15,325 nt of DNA from Rhizobium sp. Lineage in GTDB: Bacteria; Pseudomonadota; Alphaproteobacteria; Rhizobiales; Rhizobiaceae. Position 1 is the stretch's first letter. The number at the start of each line of letters is the position of its first letter. The stretch spans positions 1,119 through 16,443 of the forward strand of contig DNPN01000208.1 of the NCBI GenBank assembly GCA_003501385.1, read 5' to 3'. Below, one piece after another: positions 8,237-13,895 of this stretch. Under the pieces are notes generated by a model, which worked only from the letters and a program-made list of their open reading frames with translations, did not search any database and was not told where the DNA came from. The position numbers were made by a program, and so were the translations under genes.

Positions 8237-9302
8237 ACGGTGCAATGGCGGCACCGTAGGCGACATCGCGATCCGCAAAACTCAAAGGGTGGACGGGTGG
8301 GATCCAGGCTGCGGGCACAAAATATCGTTCTTTACCCAATCTCGCGTCGGCAATCTTGGCAATCAACCGATCGATAACATCGGCGGGAAGGTGCCCACCC
8401 AGCAACACGGCCCCGGGCGAAATAAAGCCCGCAATGGTCACAACGCTATCCAGAAGATGAACGGACGCTTGTTCAATCCAGCGATCAACTGCGCCGTCAC
8501 CATGCACGGCAATAAAATTGCGATAAGACACAGCGCTTGCCATTCTATCGAGCGTGCCTTCTGCCAAGCCAGGACGCATGCCACCAATGGCACCTGCTCT
8601 GCCATGGCTGCCGCGATAAAAGCGACCGTTGATGGTCAGCCCCGCCTGCACGTGATCATTAATCAGCACAGCAACGAGGCCACCTTCCGGCTCCCCAATC
8701 CCAAACAGCCGTTCCCCTGCCAGAACCGCCTCGGGCTTTGACAGGATAAAGCACGGCAATCCATCAAAAAGCGCCATGAATTCGTGATCGTGGTCTATGC
8801 TTATCACCACACCGACACCGATGGGGATGCGAAAGCCCGCCTTGCCCTGCACAACCTCGCTGAGAGCCGCCAAAAAAGCATCATCCTCATCAAACCGCTC
8901 ACAAAGCACCCTATCGCCAGCCAGATTGCAAAGAGCAAAGCAACCACCATTCTTGTAGCGCTCAACCCCCAAACCGTAGGCCCCTGATGGAACAAGCGCA
9001 AACTCGGCGGCTTTATACCGTGTTGCGGTCTGGCGATTGCCTTTACACACAAGGCCTGCCGCCAGCAGCCGCTGGAGGATGCCGGTGATGGCAGGCTCGG
9101 TCAGCTTCAACCTTGCGGCAAGCTCCTGCCGCGTCTGCGGTCCCTCGCGCAGCAAAAGTGCAGACACACTGCGCCCATTGTGATCGGCAATATCTTCAGG
9201 ACTAAGGCCCTGCGCATCGCGATCCTCCAAAGGTCGAACCGTCTGATGCCTTACAAGTCGTCGTCCCACACGCAAACGTCCATCGCCCGGTTTCATCATC
9301 AT
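8205..9302 (-). CDS. Degenerate ROK-family transcriptional regulator
   Basis: A 365-residue protein with a winged helix-turn-helix at about 47-85 (SALLLREGPQTRQELAARL, then PAITGILQRLLAAGL) followed by a ROK-like domain (about 105-365). The ROK landmarks are eroded. Where kinases and most ROK repressors have DNDANAAALGE, this protein has SKPEAVLAGE (188-197) with no catalytic Asp. The AGExGH position reads GRAGAIGG (234-241), and there is no CxCG zinc cluster. It should therefore be a non-catalytic sensor with altered ligand binding. GFISPGAVLLGG near the C-terminus is a conserved ROK segment. The start is taken as the first of three tandem ATGs (9302, 9299, 9296). No strong ribosome site is visible, and TTG 9317 would add five residues. 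Its 3' end overlaps the convergent ROK gene by 32 bp. It has its own promoter at 9378-9406. Its target is unknown. Confidence 0.85.
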   Translation of the reverse strand: MMMKPGDGRLRVGRRLVRHQTVRPLEDRDAQGLSPEDIADHNGRSVSALLLREGPQTRQELAARLKLTEPAITGILQRLLAAGLVCKGNRQTATRYKAAEFALVPSGAYGLGVERYKNGGCFALCNLAGDRVLCERFDEDDAFLAALSEVVQGKAGFRIPIGVGVVISIDHDHEFMALFDGLPCFILSKPEAVLAGERLFGIGEPEGGLVAVLINDHVQAGLTINGRFYRGSHGRAGAIGGMRPGLAEGTLDRMASAVSYRNFIAVHGDGAVDRWIEQASVHLLDSVVTIAGFISPGAVLLGGHLPADVIDRLIAKIADARLGKERYFVPAAWIPPVHPLSFADRDVAYGAAIAPFIELLLPKPN

Positions 9303-9325
9303 TGCGCTCGGCAACAACAGAAAGA

Positions 9326-9345
9326 GAACAGGCTTTGCACTGTTC
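9326..9345. repeat. Inverted repeat in the leader of the second ROK gene
   Basis: GAACAG (9326-9331) and CTGTTC (9340-9345) are perfect 6-bp arms around 8 nt. They lie 24 bp upstream of ATG 9302, inside the predicted mRNA leader. This could be an additional operator half-site pair or a small RNA hairpin. It is not followed by a T-run strong enough to call a terminator. Confidence 0.3.
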
Positions 9346-9348
9346 AGT

Positions 9349-9362
9349 CAATCACTTGATTG
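9349..9362. promoter_or_regulatory. Candidate operator dyad downstream of the ROK promoter
   Basis: CAATCA-CT-TGATTG is a perfect inverted repeat (6-bp arms, 2-nt spacer) about 10-20 bp downstream of the predicted transcription start. A third copy of the half-site, CAATCA, lies at 9400-9405, overlapping the -35 box. A dyad after the start plus a half-site on the -35 fits negative autoregulation. The bound protein is inferred to be the ROK regulator just downstream. Confidence 0.4.
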
Positions 9363-9377
9363 CAAGTGTGTCGAAAA

Positions 9378-9406
9378 CTTATATTTCTGGTCGCATTCCC
9401 AATCAA
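9378..9406 (-). promoter_or_regulatory. Predicted sigma-70 promoter of the second ROK gene
   Basis: On the minus strand, -35 TTGATT (9406-9401) and -10 TATAAG (9383-9378) are separated by exactly 17 bp. This predicts a start near 9371 and a leader of about 70 nt before ATG 9302. The spacing and box quality make this the best promoter in the window after the one at 568-595. It shows that the regulator need not rely on readthrough from apbE. Confidence 0.55.
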
Positions 9407-9474
9407 AACATAACTCCATGCAGAAGAAACGGCGGCATGAGAAGTTTACTCCGGCGCGATGGCCGCGACATTGT

Positions 9475-10419
9475 TCAAGCCTTTGCAAACAGGCCTCCTC
9501 CTCGCGCTTTCTGATCATCCTGAGAGAGGAACAAGGCGGAAAGTCCGAGTTTTTCTGCCAGCAAAAGGCCTTTCTCCGCACCCATGACCATCATCGCCGT
9601 CGCCCAGGCGTCAGCACTCATGCAATCGCTGGCAACGACAGTGACGGAGGCGGGCGATTTTCCAAGCGGCATTCCAAGACGAGGGTCCATGGTGTGCGAA
9701 AGACGGCGATGGCCAATGTCGATCCAATGACGGTAATCGCCCGACGTGGCAATGGCAGCGTCCTGAAGGTCCAGTATGGAGTGTGCCGAACGTTGTTGCA
9801 AGTCCGGCGCTTCAATGGCAATGGTCCAGCCGCCGCCATCGGGCTGCGTACCAAGGGCGCGCAACTCGCCATCAATGGCAAACAGGCCCGCGTCTATGCC
9901 GTGTTCGCAAGCAACCTGCATCAGCCGGTCTACACCGTAGCCTTTGGCAATACCATTGAGGTCAAAGCGCATGGGGGCATGCTTTTTGGCGCGCCCATTG
10001 GCTCTGTCAAGTTCCAGCATGTCGTGCGCTGGGCTTCGGCGGACAAGGCGCGCCGCCTTGATGCGCTCCTCATTCAACTCTTGCGGTCCAAAACCCCAGG
10101 CGGAGATTGCATCACCCATGCCGATATCAAAGGCCCCGCCAGACGCTTGACCGATGCTAAGGCCTGCGCCCAACACCGTGAGGAGCTGTACGGGCAGCGT
10201 AACCCATTCACCCGGTTTCGCGTTGTTCAGGCGATTGAGATCGCTGTCTGATTTCCATGTGGACATTTGCTGGTCCACCTCGGCAACGGCTTTCACCATT
10301 GCCGTTCGTGCAGGCGTGACATCAAAATTCGCTGGCAAGTGAAGCAAAGCCGACCAGCGCGTGCCCATGGTCGCTCCATTCAGGGCATGGCGAGTGAGAT
10401 CAGTAAACGTCTTCAGCAT
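9475..10419 (-). CDS. apbE: FAD:protein FMN transferase (ApbE family), no export signal
   Basis: A 314-residue enzyme of the family that transfers FMN from FAD onto a Ser/Thr of target flavoproteins, using magnesium. Landmarks in order are GATMGTRWSA (15-24), GGAFDIGMGDAISAWGF (94-110), FDLNGIAKGYGVDRL (152-166), ATSGDYRHW (224-232), SHTMDPRLGMP (241-251) and SDCMSADAWATAMMV (264-278), where D270 and T274 fit the metal-site motif. Many ApbE proteins are exported lipoproteins. This one starts only about 14 residues before the core and has no signal sequence, and no upstream in-frame start exists, so it appears cytosolic. Its start lies inside the end of the reductase gene (20-nt overlap), which indicates coupling. 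The likely substrate is the DUF2271 protein at the head of the same operon. Confidence 0.92.
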   Translation of the reverse strand: MLKTFTDLTRHALNGATMGTRWSALLHLPANFDVTPARTAMVKAVAEVDQQMSTWKSDSDLNRLNNAKPGEWVTLPVQLLTVLGAGLSIGQASGGAFDIGMGDAISAWGFGPQELNEERIKAARLVRRSPAHDMLELDRANGRAKKHAPMRFDLNGIAKGYGVDRLMQVACEHGIDAGLFAIDGELRALGTQPDGGGWTIAIEAPDLQQRSAHSILDLQDAAIATSGDYRHWIDIGHRRLSHTMDPRLGMPLGKSPASVTVVASDCMSADAWATAMMVMGAEKGLLLAEKLGLSALFLSQDDQKARGGGLFAKA

Positions 10420-11764
10420 AGCGTCCCTCGGCTTTCAGCGTCGCAAGTTTGATACCGTAGGGTACCAGACTATCGGCAAGGGCCGCTGCAACCCCGCTTG
10501 CCATGTCTCGCCCGCCGCAGACCAGAATTTGTCCTCCGGCAGCAACCAGTTTGCCAATGCGTTTGGCATCCTTAAGAATAATATCCTGAACATAGGCAGG
10601 TGTGTGGGTGCGTGAATAGGCGGTAGAGACGGAAGCGAGGCGGCCATCATCCTTCCAGTCGGACAGTTCCTCCGTATACAGCGCATCACTGGAAGGATGC
10701 CGGGTGCCGAAATAAAGATGCATGGGGCGGCGGGATGTGTTGGCACGGGCAAATCCGGCCAGTGGGCCAATGCCTGTTCCAGCCCCGATGAGAATGACAG
10801 GCTTGCGCCCCTTCATCGGGCGAAAGGCGGGATTGGGGCGCACAAAGGCAGCAACCGTGTCACCCGGCTCCAGCCCCGTCAACAGGCTCGAGCAAAGCCC
10901 CCCTGCATGCCTGCGCACGCAAATTTCCAGAAATCCATCCGCAGAGCTGGAGGCGAGCGAGTAAAATCGTGGCAGATCAGACCCTTGCGGCACAATGCCA
11001 ACCAGATCTCCGGCTTCGAAACGCTGGAAACCTTTGCCGCAGAGCCGTTGCCAAAGAGAAATTTGGGGCAAGCGAAAGCGCAGGATCGCGGTCATTGCCT
11101 GCACGTCTGCACCGTAATCGCGACGCGAGGCAAGGGACAGCGTCCATGTTTTGGGCGCAGTTCCGTGGTGGTTCAGTTCAAAATCGAGGCTGAGCGCATC
11201 TGCAAGTCTGCGGCCCCACCGGGCAAAATCCTGCGGCGATTGCCTGTCGATCGTGTCGAAAGAAAGAAGCTCGCTCCAGCCCTTTTCTTCGGCTGCTTGA
11301 GCGATTTGCGCTGCAAAACCACAAAACTCGGGAAAGCTCCGGTCGCCAAAGCCCAGCACAGCGAGTGAAAGGCCAGGTCTTGTTGCGGCACGTTTGAACT
11401 GATTGAGAAAATCCTGGGCAGAGGTTGGTGCGGCGCCATCGCCATAAATGGCGGCAAGCAAAATAAGTCGCCGCGCCTTCGGCCAGCTGTCGGGATCAAA
11501 ACCCGTCATAGGCCCAACATGCACGCGCAGTCCTTGCGCGGCAAACGCCACCTGAAGTGTGGCGGCAAAGCCCCACGTGGTGCCACTCTCGCTGGCCACC
11601 AGCATGATTGTATCGGCCTCGGTCTTCGCAATAGACGATGTTTTGCCCTGACGACGGCTTGATAGCCAGACCAGAACACCCGACCATCCCAGAACCGGCA
11701 CGCCCAGCGCCGAGAGCCCAACCATCAGGCCGAGCCACGCCATGCCCTGACCCGTGTGCAGCAT
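10400..11764 (-). CDS. C-terminal part of split reductase: membrane helix, flavodoxin, FAD and NAD(P) domains
   Basis: This 454-residue frame, from ATG 11764, resembles the flavoprotein subunit of sulfite reductase and cytochrome P450 reductase. It starts with a membrane helix (about 8-35). An FMN-binding flavodoxin domain follows (about 52-190; phosphate loop SESGTTWG at 58-65, acidic IYGDGAAP at 106-113). Next is an FAD-binding barrel (RFYSLASS at 266-273, GGLCSSLL at 288-295), then an NAD(P)-binding domain (IGAGTGIGPLAGF at 326-338, YFGTRHPSSD at 351-360, CGGRDMASG at 416-424, terminal aromatic Y454). Electrons should flow NAD(P)H to FAD to FMN to the membrane part. ATG 11764 has no ribosome site, and the frame stays homologous upstream of it. 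It is therefore an internal methionine of the ancestral fusion, and independent translation is doubtful. Confidence 0.8.
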   Translation of the reverse strand: MLHTGQGMAWLGLMVGLSALGVPVLGWSGVLVWLSSRRQGKTSSIAKTEADTIMLVASESGTTWGFAATLQVAFAAQGLRVHVGPMTGFDPDSWPKARRLILLAAIYGDGAAPTSAQDFLNQFKRAATRPGLSLAVLGFGDRSFPEFCGFAAQIAQAAEEKGWSELLSFDTIDRQSPQDFARWGRRLADALSLDFELNHHGTAPKTWTLSLASRRDYGADVQAMTAILRFRLPQISLWQRLCGKGFQRFEAGDLVGIVPQGSDLPRFYSLASSSADGFLEICVRRHAGGLCSSLLTGLEPGDTVAAFVRPNPAFRPMKGRKPVILIGAGTGIGPLAGFARANTSRRPMHLYFGTRHPSSDALYTEELSDWKDDGRLASVSTAYSRTHTPAYVQDIILKDAKRIGKLVAAGGQILVCGGRDMASGVAAALADSLVPYGIKLATLKAEGRYAEDVY

Positions 11765-11904
11765 GGTTACGAGAGAAGAGAGGCGATCAGTCCGGCCCGC
11801 ATCCGTCCAGGCCAGAAGTGAACCGTTGCCTTGATCAATATATCCTTGGCCTTGTGCTGTCTTCAGCGTGAAAACATCCGTTGCATCGTTGGCAGCGGGG
11901 AAAT

Positions 11905-12597
11905 TCAGCGAACGAAGATCGTCAATCGATGTGTTTTGAAGGATGGGATCAACTCTATGGGCGCGCCCGTTCTACCGCTGACCTGCGACGGGAAAGCCGG
12001 TGCGCCGGACCCATGCGGTAGCAAGCCGAAGGTGGCGGCCGTCATCCATAGCGCCGTGAGGGAGGAGAGGAGAAGCCCCGGAAGTGCGAGACGAGAAACC
12101 ACCGCATGAAGCCGGCCATGGCCTGTGCCACGGGTCGGCTTAAAAAGATAACGCCATCCGCCCGCCCGTCGTGCGAGCAAAAAAAGACCGGATACGGACA
12201 GAAGCACCATGGCCCCGGCACCAACCGCCGTGATAATGCGCCCGGTATCATCAAGGAACAGCGATCGATGGAAGTTGATCAACCAGGTTTGAAGTGCGGA
12301 CGGATCGGCACTGCCGACGGGTTTGCCCGTTGCCGGATCAATCACGGCTGCGGCTGGCTGGTCGCCTTCGACATAGTAGGCGGTGATGCGACCGGACGGC
12401 GCGCGCCGGATCTGTTCCACAGAGGGTTCTGCGGCCTGAATGCGCGCGGCCAGTTCTGCAACGCTGATATCGTGAGCGGCTGGTGTGGTGAAGGCATCTA
12501 CCGCCGGAAAAACGGACAGGGCCGTGCCACTGACGGCAAGGATGACCACAAGCACGGCGGCAAACAACCCGAACCAACGATGCACGAGACGGATCAT
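11905..12597 (-). CDS. N-terminal part of split reductase: PepSY-associated membrane domain
   Basis: A 230-residue frame with an AAGGA ribosome site 8 nt before ATG 12597. It contains membrane helix 1 (about 8-31), a periplasmic PepSY-like region (about 40-100; SVAELAARIQAAEPSVEQI, then a VIDPATGKPVG segment), helix 2 (about 121-142) and helix 3 (about 170-193). It then enters a second periplasmic segment and stops out of frame after SFKTHRLTIFVR, the last nine residues being shifted-frame sequence. Histidines H6 (VHRWFG), H110 (NFHRSL) and H164 (LHAVVS), with LHTGQG in the second fragment, lie at the ends of the helices and could bind heme or metal (inference). If expressed alone, it lacks the last helix and all redox domains, and so should not transfer electrons. 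Confidence 0.8.
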   Translation of the reverse strand: MIRLVHRWFGLFAAVLVVILAVSGTALSVFPAVDAFTTPAAHDISVAELAARIQAAEPSVEQIRRAPSGRITAYYVEGDQPAAAVIDPATGKPVGSADPSALQTWLINFHRSLFLDDTGRIITAVGAGAMVLLSVSGLFLLARRAGGWRYLFKPTRGTGHGRLHAVVSRLALPGLLLSSLTALWMTAATFGLLPHGSGAPAFPSQVSGRTGAPIELIPSFKTHRLTIFVR

Positions 12598-12615
12598 GAG
12601 ATATGTCCTTGCTGC

Positions 12616-13086
12616 TTAACGGGTGTAGCTGAAGTCGGCAATGTAATGTGTGCCCTTTGCCGTCCGACCGGAGCCGGCAGAGTTCAGAGGCAGAACAATA
12701 TCATTGGGGCCGTCGCGCATGTCTTCCACGGCGGAATCGATATGCAACTGGTAGCCCGCATCAAAGAGCGTATCAGCCAGATCGAGTGTCACTTTCAGGG
12801 AACGGCCTGATCCAACACTGGCCCCGGTAATGCCGTTAATATCGGCAGTATTGCCTGCGGTGGCGCGGTACCAACCGCTGAGATGCTCGTAATATCTCGT
12901 CTTGCCACCCGCCATCCAAAGGCTACCGGCATATTTGCCTTGAGCATCGGTCAGGTAATAGGCGAGGTAGGCACCTCCTCCGCCATAGTTGCGCATGGTG
13001 GTGGTCAGCGTTACGGGGCGCGCCATAGCGAGAACCGGGACGGTCAGCGCCGTTGTGAGGGCGAGCATTGCAAGAAATGACTTCAC
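12616..13086 (-). CDS. Secreted DUF2271-family protein with ApbE-type flavinylation motif
   Basis: A 156-residue protein read from GTG 13086. That start has AAGGA 7 nt upstream and gives a compact Sec signal peptide (MKSFLAMLALTTALTV, then VLAMA; cleavage near 22). ATG 13107, seven codons earlier, is possible but has no ribosome site. The mature region resembles DUF2271 periplasmic proteins: NYGGGGAYLAYYL, a GGKTRYYEHLSGWYR block, and GYQLHIDSAVED. The segment DINGITGASVGSG holds NGITGAS (84-90), which matches the D/N-G-x-S/T-G-A-T/S signal used by ApbE, with FMN expected on S90 by analogy with NqrC and RnfG. It heads the minus-strand operon with the membrane reductase and ApbE. It is probably the periplasmic flavin carrier or terminal reductase (inference). 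Its electron acceptor is unknown. Confidence 0.8.
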   Translation of the reverse strand: MKSFLAMLALTTALTVPVLAMARPVTLTTTMRNYGGGGAYLAYYLTDAQGKYAGSLWMAGGKTRYYEHLSGWYRATAGNTADINGITGASVGSGRSLKVTLDLADTLFDAGYQLHIDSAVEDMRDGPNDIVLPLNSAGSGRTAKGTHYIADFSYTR

Positions 13087-13129
13087 TTGGGTGTCCTTCA
13101 AAGGCATGGCAGTTTAGGATGTTGTGATC

Positions 13130-13139
13130 CGTCATGACG
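13130..13139. promoter_or_regulatory. Palindrome CGTCATGACG in the divergent control region
   Basis: A perfect 10-bp palindrome made of CGTCA/TGACG half-sites, between the DUF2271 gene and the response-regulator gene. TTGACGTCAA at 15257-15266 uses the same TGACG half-site in the other orientation. It could be a protein-binding site. It is short, and chance cannot be excluded. Confidence 0.25.
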
Positions 13140-13146
13140 CGCCAAA

Positions 13147-13162
13147 CTGACTGGCACCTGAC
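13147..13162. promoter_or_regulatory. Candidate response-regulator site: CTGAC direct repeat, 11-bp period
   Basis: CTGAC occurs at 13147-13151 and again at 13158-13162, exactly 11 bp apart. OmpR/PhoB-family regulators bind as tandem dimers to direct repeats with this helical spacing. The site lies in the intergenic region between the divergent DUF2271 and response-regulator genes, about 60-75 bp upstream of the flavin-operon start codon. Binding by the adjacent regulator is inferred. Confidence 0.35.
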
Positions 13163-13181
13163 AGAAACCCAGAGATTGCTT

Positions 13182-13198
13182 CAGCTTCCGGTAAGCTG
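13182..13198. promoter_or_regulatory. Dyad CAGCTT-N5-AAGCTG upstream of the response regulator
   Basis: Perfect 6-bp arms around CCGGT, about 40 bp before the regulator start. TTGCTT (13176-13181) and TGATAG (13201-13206) flank it as weak -35/-10 candidates with 19-bp spacing, so the dyad would sit in the spacer of the two-component promoter. It is a possible operator; the evidence is symmetry and position only. Confidence 0.25.
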
Positions 13199-13235
13199 GC
13201 TGATAGACTGGAGAATAGAAGAAACCGGAGGCTCC

Positions 13236-13895
13236 ATGCGCATTCTGTTGATTGAAGACGACACGGCCTTAGGAGCCGCTATTCACGACCAGATTGCCGC
13301 TGATGGCCATTCCGTCGATTGGATGACCCGCCTGGATCGCGCCGGTGATGCCCTTAGCACCGCTGCATACGGTCTGATCCTGCTGGATCTGATGCTGCCA
13401 GACGGATTGGGCATTCCGTTTTTGCGGGCTTTGCGTGCCAGTGGCGATGCAACGCCCGTGATGATCCTGACGGCCCTCGATCAGGTGTCAGACCGCATTG
13501 CCGGGCTGAATGCAGGTGCCGATGACTATATAGTGAAACCGTTTGATCTTGCGGAACTCTCGGCCCGCATCGGATCCGTTGCGCGACGTTATACCGGCAA
13601 CCCCAATCCCATTATCCTATTGGGTCCGCTCACCATTGATCTTGCCGCCCGAAGCGTCATCCAGCGCGGCAAAGCCGTTATTCTGACGGCGCGCGAGTGG
13701 GTTTTGTTCGAGGCCTTCTTGCAGCGCCCCGGCCAGCTCTTCTCCAAGGCGCAACTTGAAGAGCGTCTCTACTCCTTCGATACGGAAATCGACAGCAATG
13801 CCATTGAGGTACATGTCAGTCGCCTGCGCAAAAAACTCGGTGCCTTTGTCATCGAAACCGAACGCGGTCTGGGATATCGGCTGGGGCGCACATGA
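13236..13895 (+). CDS. OmpR/PhoB-family response regulator
   Basis: A 219-residue two-domain regulator of QseB/PmrA type. The receiver domain (1-115) shows the acidic pair E7/D8/D9 in ILLIEDD, phosphoacceptor D51 in LLDLMLPDG, T79 in ILTAL and K101 in IVKPFD. The C-terminal winged-helix DNA-binding domain (about 125-219) includes LTAREWVLFEAFLQRPGQ, IEVHVSRLRKKL and the closing ETERGLGYRL. The start at 13236 begins exactly at the receiver fold (MRILLIEDD) and has GGAGG 4 nt upstream. The longer in-frame start at 13134 would add 34 unrelated residues. The stop overlaps the kinase start (ATGA). It probably controls the divergent DUF2271/reductase/apbE operon in response to the kinase (inference). 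Confidence 0.94.
   Translation: MRILLIEDDTALGAAIHDQIAADGHSVDWMTRLDRAGDALSTAAYGLILLDLMLPDGLGIPFLRALRASGDATPVMILTALDQVSDRIAGLNAGADDYIVKPFDLAELSARIGSVARRYTGNPNPIILLGPLTIDLAARSVIQRGKAVILTAREWVLFEAFLQRPGQLFSKAQLEERLYSFDTEIDSNAIEVHVSRLRKKLGAFVIETERGLGYRLGRT

Larger units (their letters stand above)
10400..12597 (-). pseudogene. PepSY membrane - flavodoxin - FAD/NAD(P) reductase fusion, split by a one-base frameshift
   Basis: Two adjacent frames form one gene. The first runs from ATG 12597 and stops at 11905; the second continues from about 11934 to the stop at 10400. The family junction is clear: the first frame reads IELIPSFK, then goes out of register. The shifted frame reads NTSIDDLRSLNFPAAND, then VFTLKTAQGQGYID and ending LHTGQGMAWLGL, which is normal PepSY sequence. 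One added A in the AAAA run (plus-strand TTTT 11934-11937) restores a continuous 732-residue protein: N-terminal membrane/PepSY part, last membrane helix near 285-313, flavodoxin domain, then FAD and NAD(P) domains. The run is too short for known transcriptional slippage, and no strong slippery heptamer is visible. A recent mutation or a sequencing error is most likely. The gene is 18 nt after the DUF2271 gene and overlaps apbE. Confidence 0.85.

Noticed and set aside
9418..10251. 277-codon plus-strand open frame opposite apbE
   Set aside because: apbE has all its family motifs on the other strand; the opposite frame shows no recognisable motifs.
10697..11368. 223-codon plus-strand open frame opposite the reductase
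   Set aside because: Overlaps a well-supported flavodoxin/FAD/NAD(P) gene; its sequence is a mirror artefact of that coding strand.
11934..11937. Programmed frameshifting or transcriptional slippage to rescue the reductase
   Set aside because: Only four A residues, and TTC AAA A is not a strong slippery heptamer; mutation or sequencing error is simpler.
12106..12810. 234-codon plus-strand open frame across the PepSY and DUF2271 genes
   Set aside because: Spans two real minus-strand genes and their gap; basic, Cys- and Gly-rich sequence without known motifs.
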